From contig CAJMPR010000003.1 of NCBI GenBank assembly GCA_905215345.1, positions 1 to 64,000 of the forward strand: a DNA stretch of 64,000 bases. The letters are read 5' to 3'. Source of the stretch: an uncultured bacterium. GTDB lineage: Bacteria; Bacteroidota; Bacteroidia; Bacteroidales; Bacteroidaceae. Below, one piece after another: positions 7,978 through 17,056 of the stretch (the stretch's first letter is position 1; each line of letters opens with the position of its first letter). Under the pieces are notes generated by a model. It was given only the letters and a program-made list of their open reading frames with translations. It made no database searches and was not told the origin of the DNA. The position numbers and the translations under genes are program-made.

Positions 7978-9330
7978 CTAACGTGAATGGTTCTCCATGA
8001 GCGTGCGCAGTACTGTTGCGTTGGCTGATATTTCTCTTTTGTTCCGGCCTTCGGCGGAAATACGCTCGAGACATCCCTGTGCCTTTCCATAGTCGCCACG
8101 CTCCATATAAGCCACCATCAGATTGCTGGCATTGCGATCATTCGCCTTTTCCTGAAAAGCCTTGCGAGCTTCATCGAGGTTCACGACAGGTTTGCTTCCA
8201 AGCTGCACAGCTTCATAACCTAAAGACCGCTCCATGCGCGCCGTGTCCGTAAAAGCTGTATAATCCACTACAATCAGGCAGTTACGCAGGTTCTGGAACA
8301 CCGGTATAATCCGGCTTCTATAGTCGGGCATTTTTGACAGCACGGCTTCGCGCTTGTCGTAGCCTGCATTCCGGGCGATTATATCCAGGATAGAATCTTT
8401 ATCCGCCCAGCCGCTTGCCTTTACCACTTCGGCAAATCCGTCCCAGTTCTCACTCTCAACATCCATTGAAATCATCTCTTCATCTACCTTCAAGCCCTCG
8501 AGCACATATTGGTGAAGCGTATTGGCACGTCCTTGCGCCAGTCTTCTGTTGTTGCTTTCACGCCCGTCGGGAGAAGAGGCTACACGCACAGTCACATGGT
8601 CTATTTTTCCATAATCTTCATTCACTGTGATGATGATTTTTTTACATAGCTTCTGGTATCCGGCCTTGAAGATACTGTCCACCACTTTTATTTCTCCAAC
8701 TTTAAAGATAGATTTTCCTCCGAAATCTTCCACATAAGTACGTTTTTCCATAGCCGGAAATTTGCTGACATATACCGACAAGGGTGAAGAAACAACAGGT
8801 TCATCCGCCTCCTGTGTCTTATAGGTGGTTTCCCTGACAGTTTGCTGTCCCGGGCAATCAACACACGGGCTAAGTATCTTTTCAATGATAGCAATGGAGG
8901 CATTGCGCATTTCAGGCGTCACAGGAATACTTGCCCGATAGTGTACCGACTGCCCCTTGGCATTGTACAACACTCTTTGACAGATATTAATCCGCTCAAA
9001 ACTTTTCTTTTGCCTGAATTGGATTTTTCCGTCCGTTATCTGGGCATAGTACTTGCCTTCCACGGATAAAGCAGGCAGCAACATGCTCCAACTGCCGTTA
9101 GTGACTCTGGGAGTCACTACATAAGCCTCCTGCCTGTTGATAAACTTTGCCGGAATATCCAAGTCAAAGGAAACGAAAGTGGTATCCTGGTAAGTTTCCA
9201 CAGATATATTATAAGGATTATCCGTAATGCTGTCCAACGGCACAACCGCATTATCCTGAGCCATTGACGTACCGCTCATCAGCAGTACAGTCACAGATGC
9301 AAGAAGATTTATTTTCAATGTATTATTCAT
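7978..9330 (-). CDS. DUF3868 outer-membrane/fimbrial-assembly-type protein
   Basis: A 450-residue exported protein with a signal peptide ending around TSMAQ. The N-terminal ~140 residues match the DUF3868 pattern found in Bacteroidales fimbria-type operons. Residues ~210-345 contain an OmpA-like section (ITVNEDYGKIDHVTVRVASSPDG, then NNRRLAQGRANTLHQYV), which normally contacts peptidoglycan. The C-terminal ~70 residues look like helical TPR-type repeats (YMERGDYGKAQGCLERI). It lies 11 bases after the DUF3575 gene and is surely co-transcribed. Probable role: anchoring or assembly of a surface structure. Confidence 0.8.
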   Translation of the reverse strand: MNNTLKINLLASVTVLLMSGTSMAQDNAVVPLDSITDNPYNISVETYQDTTFVSFDLDIPAKFINRQEAYVVTPRVTNGSWSMLLPALSVEGKYYAQITDGKIQFRQKKSFERINICQRVLYNAKGQSVHYRASIPVTPEMRNASIAIIEKILSPCVDCPGQQTVRETTYKTQEADEPVVSSPLSVYVSKFPAMEKRTYVEDFGGKSIFKVGEIKVVDSIFKAGYQKLCKKIIITVNEDYGKIDHVTVRVASSPDGRESNNRRLAQGRANTLHQYVLEGLKVDEEMISMDVESENWDGFAEVVKASGWADKDSILDIIARNAGYDKREAVLSKMPDYRSRIIPVFQNLRNCLIVVDYTAFTDTARMERSLGYEAVQLGSKPVVNLDEARKAFQEKANDRNASNLMVAYMERGDYGKAQGCLERISAEGRNKREISANATVLRTLMENHSR

Positions 9331-9341
9331 AGAATTATAAT

Positions 9342-9893
9342 TTATCGGAGTAAGAATACGACATTGATTCCGGCTTTAGTCAAACCAAACTGGTTCTTCT
9401 TGAAATGACCGCGATATACGACATTATAATCACGATTCTGTATGCGGTCGGTTTTATCATAGCTTTTATGAAGGTAGCCCGCTCCGAGATTGAACTCGAC
9501 ACGGCACCATTTAGCAACAGGAAGCGCATAACCATAGGAGATGCCGGCCCCCGTCAGCCAACCATCATAGTTATACTTCTTCATACCTGCATCATACGAA
9601 GTGTACTGTGTATGCAAGCCGATAAAATGTCCCGTGTATTTATAACAGAACCAATAACGTCCTTCCAGTTGCAAGCCCCATGCTTTGCTTTTCTTATCAT
9701 TACTCCATGTCCACGGATTATAGAGACCGTCGAGCACAATTGTCCACTTGGGAGCTACTCCGACCTCTAATCCGGCATTCATCGTTGCAGCCGCAGCCCA
9801 ACCTAATCCGTTAGTTTTAACCGCAATATTTTGTGAATATACCCCGGGAGCACATGCTACTATCAAAATCAATATAAAAAGTATTTTTTTCAT
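9342..9893 (-). CDS. DUF3575 outer-membrane beta-barrel protein
   Basis: A 183-residue protein with a signal peptide (ILFILILIVACAPGVYSQ). It begins the mature part with NIAVKTNGLGWAAAATMNAGLEVGV, the hallmark of DUF3575. The rest alternates aromatic and hydrophobic strands (WGLQLEGRYWFCYKYTGHFIGL, FNLGAGYLHKSY), as in a small outer-membrane barrel. The ATG at 9893 is preferred; the open frame extends only to a TTG at 9902. DUF3575 and DUF3868 genes are adjacent in Bacteroides fimbria-type operons, here followed by a BACON protein instead of a recognisable fimbrillin. Confidence 0.85.
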   Translation of the reverse strand: MKKILFILILIVACAPGVYSQNIAVKTNGLGWAAAATMNAGLEVGVAPKWTIVLDGLYNPWTWSNDKKSKAWGLQLEGRYWFCYKYTGHFIGLHTQYTSYDAGMKKYNYDGWLTGAGISYGYALPVAKWCRVEFNLGAGYLHKSYDKTDRIQNRDYNVVYRGHFKKNQFGLTKAGINVVFLLR

Positions 9894-9925
9894 AACTTTC
9901 AAATTCTGTTTGGTTTATATTCTGA

Positions 9926-10345
9926 TTATTTTCCTTCCGCCCAGCTATCTTCACCTTGTTGGATTAGCTGAATAGCAGCCACTTCATAGTCGCTGCCCGG
10001 CGTTTCAAAACTGATAACAACAACACGATTGGCTGTTGTATTATGATTCTCGTCTATCACAATGTTTATAGTTCCAGAACCGTATCCACTGCTCTTACTT
10101 AAATGACACCACTGCGCTTCCAACGGTAACGTCGCTCCTTGGGCGCCTTGATAAACAATTTTAGCATTCCATTCCTTGTTTGAAGTCACCTGAATTGGAA
10201 TAGACTGTAAACTGCAATCTACTTCAATTGTCTTTGAAGAAACTTCGATAGAAGAAGCTTCATCCTCACTACATCCGCAAAAATAGAACATCGACAACAT
10301 GAGTGTCATCAATACTATTCCCGCCCTTTTGTTTTTTTGTTTCAT
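9926..10345 (-). CDS. small BACON-domain lipoprotein, first gene of surface operon
   Basis: A 139-residue lipoprotein: signal MKQKNKRAGIVLMTLMLSMFYFCGC is cleaved before the Cys, here split as a K-rich start, a hydrophobic core and an FCGC lipobox. The mature part is a single BACON module (IEVSSKTIEVDCSLQSIPIQ, SNKEWNAKI, WCHLSKSSGYGSGTI, and a final IQLIQQGE strand). The ATG at 10345 is chosen over an upstream in-frame ATG because only it places the signal peptide at the N-terminus. It begins 75 bases left of an inverted repeat that marks a probable invertible promoter. Confidence 0.75.
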   Translation of the reverse strand: MKQKNKRAGIVLMTLMLSMFYFCGCSEDEASSIEVSSKTIEVDCSLQSIPIQVTSNKEWNAKIVYQGAQGATLPLEAQWCHLSKSSGYGSGTINIVIDENHNTTANRVVVISFETPGSDYEVAAIQLIQQGEDSWAEGK

Positions 10346-10419
10346 ACTATATAAATATAAGTTATAAATAAAGAAAAAAATTATCTCGTTATCGAATATC
10401 AGTTTATCCGCCAAATAAG

Positions 10420-10738
10420 TTACTTACCAAGTAATACCCGGCTACTATTCGGTGCAGGTCGAAAAAGCGTTTTCAATCTGCATGGTTTAGAAGAATAAAG
10501 GACTTTTCAGGATGATAAAGGACACCAAAACGCTATTCCGTTTTCACCAATTAAAACGGAAAATCCACTTCATATACCTGTCGGATACAAATAGAGGGAT
10601 AATATGCTATTGATTTTTTTTGCGGTGTCTCTTTGCAGAAAAATAAGACGCCATCGCTATATTTTTTAATATTTATTTGTGTTTTTCTAAGAAAAGCTAC
10701 ATATTTGCATCTGGAAAAAGCCGTTACTTGGTAAGTAA
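10420..10738. promoter_or_regulatory. probable invertible promoter segment (OFF orientation)
   Basis: Fifteen-base inverted repeats TTACTTACCAAGTAA (10420-10434) and its reverse complement (10724-10738) bound a 319-base segment; both are followed on the inside by CGGCT (with four extra bases on the left). Each site is itself a dyad, TTACTT-ACC-AAGTAA, as expected of a tyrosine-recombinase core. Inside, a promoter points right: TTTG at 10676-10679, 20 bases, then CATATTTG at 10700-10707. In this orientation it fires away from the surface operon (start 10345, minus strand). Inversion would aim it at that operon with a ~100-base leader. A recombinase gene is immediately adjacent. Confidence 0.8.
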
Positions 10739-10759
10739 TTCCATACTCAACATCATGCC

Positions 10760-11755
10760 TTACAGTGTATTGTGTGCCACATTATTTCCCCATTTACATT
10801 TTCTAACAGAGGAAATCAACTTGCGATTTGCTTTATCTACCCGTTCGTTTTCAAAAGGTTTCAGATAAGTTTCCGTAACCCGGACGGAAGAATGTCCCAA
10901 AGATTGGCAAATAATGCCTACGGGCATACCCATATAAAAGGCCAGCGTAGCCCATGTATGCCTTGCGGTATAGGAACTCACCCTGACACCGGGCAATAGC
11001 AACCGCATCAGTCCGCCCAGCGATTTATTGAAACGGCGCAAAGCATCCTGATAACATTTGTACAGTTCCTGTCCGTCACATAATCGGGAATCCAATATGG
11101 GAAACAGATAAATGGATTGCAAATTCTTATCTCTGAATTCATTAACCAGTAATACAGCCTCTTTGGGAATAAGCACTGTCATCTGCTTTCCTGTCTTATG
11201 CCGGCGGTAGATAATTGTATTGCCTTTCACATCTTTCTTGCGTAAGTGTGCCAGGTCGATAAACGGCATACCGCGAAAGAGGAACATCAGTATGAAATAT
11301 GCAAGAATCCTCTTTTGCTCCCCGGAAAGCGAAGTTGTTTCCGCATACATCAGCCGTTTCATCTGCTGCTCCGTCAACGCTCGTTTAGTATGGGACTCGA
11401 CTCTGGTATAGACATCATCGAACAATTTGGGATTATATCCCACACAGCCCAACGGCATCCAACGATTATAAACCGCCTGCAATGTACGCATATAAGTAGA
11501 AACGGTGTTCAAGCTCAATTTGCACTGCACCAACAGCCAGCTTTCATACTCTTTCAAGCGACCGGGAGTAAATACTTCCCCCATCGGCAACAGTACTTCC
11601 TTGCCTCCGGAAAAATCTACAAAAGAATGCAACGTACTGGTATAGGTATGCACCGCCGGATATTTCCTGTCCGATTTCAACTCCTCAATCACTTTCATCA
11701 TGTAGTACGAAAGTTCGACCGTCCCTACATCTTTCTCTAATTCTTTTCTTTTCAT
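10760..11755 (-). CDS. tyrosine recombinase, probable promoter invertase
   Basis: A 331-residue site-specific recombinase of the phage-integrase family. It has a SAM-like core-binding domain (~15-115) and a catalytic domain with Arg161 in FRGMPFIDL, Lys187 in HKTGK, the second Arg box SYTARHTW (Arg265, with Tyr in place of the usual His at 262), LGHSS (His288) and the nucleophile in TETYLKPF (Tyr297). Bacteroides encodes several such enzymes that invert nearby promoters. It ends 22 bases from the right inverted repeat, so the promoter segment at 10420-10738 is the likely substrate. In the present orientation that promoter would transcribe antisense into this gene. Confidence 0.88.
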   Translation of the reverse strand: MKRKELEKDVGTVELSYYMMKVIEELKSDRKYPAVHTYTSTLHSFVDFSGGKEVLLPMGEVFTPGRLKEYESWLLVQCKLSLNTVSTYMRTLQAVYNRWMPLGCVGYNPKLFDDVYTRVESHTKRALTEQQMKRLMYAETTSLSGEQKRILAYFILMFLFRGMPFIDLAHLRKKDVKGNTIIYRRHKTGKQMTVLIPKEAVLLVNEFRDKNLQSIYLFPILDSRLCDGQELYKCYQDALRRFNKSLGGLMRLLLPGVRVSSYTARHTWATLAFYMGMPVGIICQSLGHSSVRVTETYLKPFENERVDKANRKLISSVRKCKWGNNVAHNTL

Positions 11756-11924
11756 TACATCTCAATTTATTAATTACACATAAAATAATACATGTCACCC
11801 TAAAACGAGCCGCTGTTCACAAAGTTTGTGAATAGAAAGTAAAGGAAGTGAGGAAATAAAAAAATGCTTGTGTGACAAACTGAAAAACCTTGCGACAGAT
11901 AGATAAAATATCAACCTAATTATT

Positions 11925-11932
11925 TATCTTTG
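11925..11932 (+). promoter_or_regulatory. -7 promoter box of sppA
   Basis: A perfect TATCTTTG lies 38 bases before the sppA start codon. No good TTTG is seen at the -33 position, so the upstream box is weak. Confidence 0.5.
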
Positions 11933-11970
11933 TTAGCTTAAAAAGTTAGCATACTAAAAACAATAAGACA

Positions 11971-13740
11971 ATGAAAGATTTTCTGAAATTTACGCTCGCC
12001 ACCGTTACAGGTATTATTGTATCAAGCGTCATTTTGTTTTTCATCAGTATTCTCGTAGTTTTCGGTATGGTGTCATCCTCGGAGTCGGAAACACAGGTTC
12101 GTAAAAACTCTGTAATGATGCTGGAACTGAACGGTACTTTGGTTGAACGCAGCCAAGAAAATCCATTCGCGTTCCTCATGAATGACGAATATGGTACTTA
12201 TGGATTGGATGACATCCTCTCTTCCATAAAAAAAGCAAAAGAGAATGACGATATCAAAGGCATATATATACAAGCAAGTTCGCTGGGAACAGGATTTGCT
12301 TCATTAGAAGAAATCCGCAATGCTTTGAAGGACTTCAAGGAATCAGGTAAATTCATCGTGGCCTACGGTGACTTCTATTCACAAGGTCTGTATTATCTAT
12401 CGAGCGTGGCAGACAAAGTGTTGTTGAACCCACAAGGACGAATCGAATGGCGTGGTTTGGCAGCTAATCCCATCTTCTTTAAAGATTTGTTGGAAAAAGT
12501 CGGTGTAGAAATGCAAGTTTTCAAAGTAGGCACATACAAATCGGCTGTAGAGCCTTTTATTGCTACAGAAATGAGTCCTGCCAACCGTGAACAAGTGAAT
12601 GTATACCTCAACTCTATCTGGGGACAAGTGACAAGCGATATATCTGCTTCGCGCAAAATATCTGTCGATTCACTGAATGCAGCCGCCGACCGTACAGTTA
12701 TGTTCTATCCAGCAGAAGAAAGTGTGAAATGCGGATTGGCCGATACACTGATATATAAGAATGATATACGCGATTATCTGAAAAACATGATCGGCATCGA
12801 TAAAGACGACCGTATGCCTGTTCTGGGGTTACACGATATGGTAAATGTAAAGAAGAATGTTCCTAAGGACAAGAGTGGGAATGTAATTGCCGTATATTAT
12901 GCATATGGTGAAATTGACGGTGCGAGCTCGTCTGCTACCAACGAAGAAGGTATCAACTCTACAAAAGTAATCAAAGACTTACGAAAGCTGAAAGAGGATG
13001 AAGACGTAAAAGCCGTTGTATTGCGTGTGAATTCACCGGGTGGTAGTGCATTTGGCTCAGAACAAATATGGTATGCTATCAGTGAATTAAAGAAAGAGAA
13101 GCCGGTTATTGTTTCAATGGGTGATTATGCTGCATCCGGAGGTTATTATATCTCTTGTAATGCTGATACCATCGTAGCTGAGCCGACTACCTTAACCGGT
13201 TCCATCGGTATCTTTGGCATGTTCCCAAACGTAAAAGGACTAACAGACAAAATAGGTTTGAACTTCGATGTAGTCAAGACCAATAGATACGCTGATTTCG
13301 GTACATTAGGAAGACCACTGAATGAGGGTGAGAAAGGTTTGATGCAAATGATGATAAATGACGGATATAACCTCTTCCTGACTCGTTGCTCTGAAGGTCG
13401 CGGCATTAGCAAAGCAGAACTGGACAAGATAGCACAGGGACGTGTATGGACAGGTAGTACAGCGAAAGAGTTGGGTCTGGTAGACGAATTGGGCGGTCTG
13501 GACAAAGCATTGGAGATTGCTGTAGCTAAGGCTAAAGTAGATGCTTATACCGTGATAGATTATCCGAAGAAGGAAAGTTTCTTTGAAAGTCTGATGAATA
13601 CGAATCCGGGTAATTATATTAAAGCTCATATGCTAAGTGGCAAAGTAGGAGAAATCTATCAACAATTCAGCATCATTGAAAACTTTGACAAAGTAGACCG
13701 GATACAGGCACGTATACCGTTCGAACTGAATATTCAATAA
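11971..13740 (+). CDS. sppA: signal peptide peptidase SppA, long (67K) form
   Basis: A 589-residue membrane-anchored serine protease that degrades cleaved signal peptides at the cytoplasmic membrane. The N-terminal membrane segment (TVTGIIVSSVILFFISILVVFGMV) is followed by two tandem ClpP-fold halves, as in the double-length form. Catalytic residues of the Ser/Lys dyad are visible: Lys190 in VGTYKSAVEPF in the first half and Ser389 in GDYAASGGYY in the second. It starts a run of core genes on the plus strand with lpxK next after a 73-base gap. Confidence 0.93.
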   Translation: MKDFLKFTLATVTGIIVSSVILFFISILVVFGMVSSSESETQVRKNSVMMLELNGTLVERSQENPFAFLMNDEYGTYGLDDILSSIKKAKENDDIKGIYIQASSLGTGFASLEEIRNALKDFKESGKFIVAYGDFYSQGLYYLSSVADKVLLNPQGRIEWRGLAANPIFFKDLLEKVGVEMQVFKVGTYKSAVEPFIATEMSPANREQVNVYLNSIWGQVTSDISASRKISVDSLNAAADRTVMFYPAEESVKCGLADTLIYKNDIRDYLKNMIGIDKDDRMPVLGLHDMVNVKKNVPKDKSGNVIAVYYAYGEIDGASSSATNEEGINSTKVIKDLRKLKEDEDVKAVVLRVNSPGGSAFGSEQIWYAISELKKEKPVIVSMGDYAASGGYYISCNADTIVAEPTTLTGSIGIFGMFPNVKGLTDKIGLNFDVVKTNRYADFGTLGRPLNEGEKGLMQMMINDGYNLFLTRCSEGRGISKAELDKIAQGRVWTGSTAKELGLVDELGGLDKALEIAVAKAKVDAYTVIDYPKKESFFESLMNTNPGNYIKAHMLSGKVGEIYQQFSIIENFDKVDRIQARIPFELNIQ

Positions 13741-13813
13741 ACACGGTGACATCGGCTTCAGCATGTCGTTGAAGACAAGATTCTTGATGACACGTTAGTA
13801 TTTATATAAATGA

Positions 13814-14929
13814 ATGGAGGACAACTTTATCAAAATACACTATGAGTTATACCCCCTCTCGTGGCTCTACGGGTTGGGGGTATGCTTGCGAAATAAACTC
13901 TTTGACTGGGGATTGCTCCGATCAAAGAGTTTTAACGTTCCTGTAATATGCGTGGGAAACCTCGCTGTGGGGGGGACAGGCAAGACACCGCATACGGAGT
14001 ATTTGATAAAGTTATTACTTCGGGAAAGATTGCATGTAGCCACTTTGAGCCGTGGTTACAAGCGGAAAAGTAAAGGCTATGTACTGGCTGCCGATGACAG
14101 CAATGTTCAACAAATAGGCGATGAGCCGTATCAAATCAAAAGTAAATTTTCCGGTATACGGGTAGCGGTGGATGAGAACCGTTGCCATGGCATTGAGCAA
14201 CTACTGAAATTGAATAATCCACCCGTAGATATAATTTTGTTGGATGACGCTTTTCAACACCGCTATGTGAAAGCCGGGCTGAATATCCTGCTGACCGACT
14301 ATCACCGGTTGTTGTGCGAAGATGCCCTACTCCCTGCGGGAAGACTGCGGGAACCGGCAAGCGGGAAGAACCGGGCGCAAATCGTTATCGTAACCAAATG
14401 TCCGGAAACGATCAAGCCAATAGATTTCAACATCATCGCCAAACGCTTACATCTGTTTCCGTATCAACAACTGTATTTTTCCAGATTCCGTTACGGAACA
14501 TTGACACCATTATTCTCGGAAAAGGCGGGCAGCCATCGGAAAGTATTTTCTTCTTTTTCAGGAGACGAGCAGGTGTTGCTGGTAACGGGTATCGCATCAC
14601 CTGCACCATTGGTGCAAGAGGTGGAGTCACATACTCCGCACATCACACTATTGGCATTTGACGATCACCACGATTTCAGTCCGAAAGACCTGCAAAAAGT
14701 TGAAGAACAATTCTTGCAGTTGGACGAAAAGAAGCGGCTGATTATTACGACCGAAAAGGATGCGGCACGGCTGAAAAACCATCCTGCCTTGAGTGAAGCG
14801 CTGAAACCGTATATCTACGTGCTTCCCATCGAGATTGAGTTTTTACAAAATCAACAACATATATTTAACCAAAACATTATTGGCTATGTTAGAAAAGATT
14901 CAAGAAACAGCAGCTTACCTGAAAAGTAA
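13814..14929 (+). CDS. lpxK: tetraacyldisaccharide 4'-kinase LpxK
   Basis: A 371-residue inner-membrane-associated kinase that adds the 4'-phosphate to the tetraacyldisaccharide 1-phosphate precursor of lipid A. The P-loop GNLAVGGTGKTPHTEYL lies near residues 47-62; later family blocks include ATLSRGYKRKSKG, VAVDENRCHG, ILLDDAFQHRYVK and LPAGRLREP. The length fits LpxK. Its 3' end overlaps the start of the following phosphorylase gene by 44 bases, so the two are likely translationally coupled. Confidence 0.95.
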   Translation: MEDNFIKIHYELYPLSWLYGLGVCLRNKLFDWGLLRSKSFNVPVICVGNLAVGGTGKTPHTEYLIKLLLRERLHVATLSRGYKRKSKGYVLAADDSNVQQIGDEPYQIKSKFSGIRVAVDENRCHGIEQLLKLNNPPVDIILLDDAFQHRYVKAGLNILLTDYHRLLCEDALLPAGRLREPASGKNRAQIVIVTKCPETIKPIDFNIIAKRLHLFPYQQLYFSRFRYGTLTPLFSEKAGSHRKVFSSFSGDEQVLLVTGIASPAPLVQEVESHTPHITLLAFDDHHDFSPKDLQKVEEQFLQLDEKKRLIITTEKDAARLKNHPALSEALKPYIYVLPIEIEFLQNQQHIFNQNIIGYVRKDSRNSSLPEK

Positions 14930-15695
14930 GATGCACACTCAGCCCGAGACAGCAATTATCCTCGGAACCGGACTTGGCAGTCTTGCCGGAGAAATCACCG
15001 AGAAGTATGAAATAAAGTATGAAGACATCCCAAACTTCCCTGTATCTACCGTAGAGGGGCACAGCGGAAAACTAATTTTCGGCAAGCTGGGTAATAAGGA
15101 CATCATGGCGATGCAAGGACGTTTCCACTACTATGAGGGATATTCTATGAAGGAAGTGACTTTCCCTGTGCGTGTGATGCGCGAGTTGGGCATCAAGACG
15201 CTGTTCGTTTCCAATGCCAGCGGTGGTACGAACCCGGCTTTTGAAATCGGAGACTTGATGATTATCACCGACCACATCAACTACTTCCCGGAACATCCGT
15301 TGCGTGGCAAGAACATTCCTTACGGCCCACGTTTCCCGGATATGAGTGAGGCATACAACAAGGAGTTGATTCGCAAAGCTGACGAGATTGCTGCGGAAAA
15401 GGGCATCAAGGTACAACATGGTATATACATCGGTACGCAAGGCCCTACGTTTGAAACTCCGGCGGAATACAAATTGTTCCATATCTTGGGAGCCGATGCA
15501 GTGGGTATGTCTACCGTTCCCGAAGTGATCGTCGCGAACCATTGCGGAATTAAAGTGTTTGGTGTATCAGTTATTACCGACCTCGGTGTGGAGGGCAAGA
15601 TCGTGGAAGTCTCCCACGAAGAAGTGCAGAAAGCTGCGGATGCAGCTCAGCCGAGAATGACGGAGATTATGAGAGAGTTGATTAATAGAGCGTAA
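14886..15695 (+). CDS. purine nucleoside phosphorylase
   Basis: A 269-residue enzyme of the trimeric PNP family, which splits inosine or guanosine with phosphate in purine salvage. Seen in order: the phosphate site ILGTGLGSLA, STVEGHSGKL, QGRFHYYEGYS, SNASGGTNP, the TQGPTFETPAE loop and VGMSTVPEVI, VSVITDLG. The ATG at 14886 is chosen because MLEKIQETAAYLKSK is the usual start of the family; the open frame continues upstream inside lpxK. The gene overlaps lpxK and is followed seven bases later by thiL. Confidence 0.93.
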   Translation: MLEKIQETAAYLKSKMHTQPETAIILGTGLGSLAGEITEKYEIKYEDIPNFPVSTVEGHSGKLIFGKLGNKDIMAMQGRFHYYEGYSMKEVTFPVRVMRELGIKTLFVSNASGGTNPAFEIGDLMIITDHINYFPEHPLRGKNIPYGPRFPDMSEAYNKELIRKADEIAAEKGIKVQHGIYIGTQGPTFETPAEYKLFHILGADAVGMSTVPEVIVANHCGIKVFGVSVITDLGVEGKIVEVSHEEVQKAADAAQPRMTEIMRELINRA

Positions 15696-15701
15696 AAAAT
15701 A

Positions 15702-16820
15702 ATGAGAACAGAAATAGCAACCCTCGGTGAATTCGGCCTTATCAGCCACCTCACCGAAGGTATTGAACTAAAGAATAAATCCAGTCAATACGGCGTCGGC
15801 GATGATGCCGCCGTTCTCTCCTACCCTGCGGACAAAGAAGTACTCGTTACCACCGACCTGCTGTTAGAAGGTGTACACTTCGACCTGACGTATGTGCCTC
15901 TCAAGCACTTGGGTTACAAATCAGCTGTAGTCAACTTCTCCGACATCTATGCCATGAACGGTACGCCCCGGCAAATCACCGTTTCATTGGGATTGTCTAA
16001 GCGCTTCAGTGTAGAGGATATGGAAGAACTATATGCCGGTATCCGTCTGGCATGCGAGGAGTATGGAGTGGATATCGTCGGTGGAGACACTTCTTCATCT
16101 TATACGGGACTTACTATTAGTATCACCTGCATCGGAGAGGCAGAAAAAGGAAAGGTGGTATATCGTAACGGAGCCAAAGAGACTGACCTTATCTGCGTGT
16201 CCGGTGATTTAGGAGCCGCCTATATGGGGCTGCAACTTCTGGAACGTGAAAAAACTGTCCTCAAAGGTGGCGACAAAGACCTTCAACCCGACTTTGCAGG
16301 GAAAGAATATCTTTTGGAACGCCAACTGAAACCGGAGGCTCGTCGCGACATTATCAAAAAACTTGCAGAAGAGGGTATTCAGCCTACTTCCATGATGGAT
16401 GTATCCGATGGACTTTCTTCCGAACTCATGCACATCTGCAAACAAAGCAAGGTAGGTTGTCGTGTATACGAGGAACATATTCCTATTGACTACCAAACGG
16501 CTGTCATGGCAGAGGAGTTCAATATGAACCTGACGACTTGTGCCCTCAACGGCGGCGAAGATTACGAATTATTATTCACCGTCCCCATTGCCGACCATGA
16601 AAAAGTATCCGAAATGGAAGGTATCAAGCTGATAGGCCATATCACAAGACCGGAACTGGGTTGTGCCTTGATTACCCGCGACGGACAGGAGTTTGAGTTG
16701 AAAGCGCAAGGTTGGAATCCTTTACAGGAAAAAACTGCTGCACCCGAAGCATCTCAAGATGCAGAAGAATCTGCGGATAAAGCAGAAAATACAGAGGCAA
16801 TAACTGAAGAGACCAAGTAA
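15702..16820 (+). CDS. thiL: thiamine-monophosphate kinase
   Basis: A 372-residue AIRS/PurM-fold kinase that makes thiamine diphosphate from thiamine monophosphate with ATP. Visible: FGLISHLTEG, GDDAAVL, the metal/ATP loop TTDLLLEGVHFDL, NFSDIYAMNGTP, the VGGDTSS box, MMDVSDGLSSEL and NGGEDYELLF. The last ~30 residues are an acidic Ala/Glu/Lys tail (EKTAAPEASQDAEES) that is not part of the enzyme fold. It ends the sppA-lpxK-PNP-thiL run and is followed by a terminator. Confidence 0.94.
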   Translation: MRTEIATLGEFGLISHLTEGIELKNKSSQYGVGDDAAVLSYPADKEVLVTTDLLLEGVHFDLTYVPLKHLGYKSAVVNFSDIYAMNGTPRQITVSLGLSKRFSVEDMEELYAGIRLACEEYGVDIVGGDTSSSYTGLTISITCIGEAEKGKVVYRNGAKETDLICVSGDLGAAYMGLQLLEREKTVLKGGDKDLQPDFAGKEYLLERQLKPEARRDIIKKLAEEGIQPTSMMDVSDGLSSELMHICKQSKVGCRVYEEHIPIDYQTAVMAEEFNMNLTTCALNGGEDYELLFTVPIADHEKVSEMEGIKLIGHITRPELGCALITRDGQEFELKAQGWNPLQEKTAAPEASQDAEESADKAENTEAITEETK

Positions 16821-16875
16821 GAAACCGGACAAACCGAGTTCATACAAACTTTTTCAGTATTTTTTCTAAAAATAT

Positions 16876-16918
16876 AAACGCTGATACTTAGCCACATAGC
16901 CAATTATCAGCGTTTTTT
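16876..16918 (+). terminator. Rho-independent terminator after thiL
   Basis: Stem AAACGCTGATA (16876-16886) pairs with TATCAGCGTTT (16905-16915) and runs into a T tract. Confidence 0.8.
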
Positions 16919-16930
16919 ATTTCCAAACCT

Positions 16931-16961
16931 CTTGTATAGTTCAAAACTTTCACTACCTTTG
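16931..16961 (+). promoter_or_regulatory. promoter of tRNA-Phe
   Basis: CTTG at 16931-16934 and a perfect TACCTTTG at 16954-16961 are 19 bases apart, 23 bases upstream of the tRNA. Confidence 0.65.
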
Positions 16962-16983
16962 CAACCGCAAAAGAGATAGTAAT

Positions 16984-17056
16984 GGTGCCATAGCTCAGTT
17001 GGTAGAGCAAAGGACTGAAAATCCTTGTGTCCCCGGTTCGATTCCTGGTGGCACCA
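16984..17056 (+). tRNA. tRNA-Phe (GAA)
   Basis: A 73-base cloverleaf: acceptor GGTGCCA pairs with TGGCACC, D-arm AGCTCAGTTGGTAGAGC, anticodon arm AAGGA-CTGAAAA-TCCTT with anticodon GAA, and T-arm CCCGG-TTCGATT-CCTGG with one C-U mismatch. CCA is not encoded. The last 18 bases belong to the 22-base direct repeat that recurs at 40129, so the 3' half was rebuilt by the inserted island. Confidence 0.95.
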
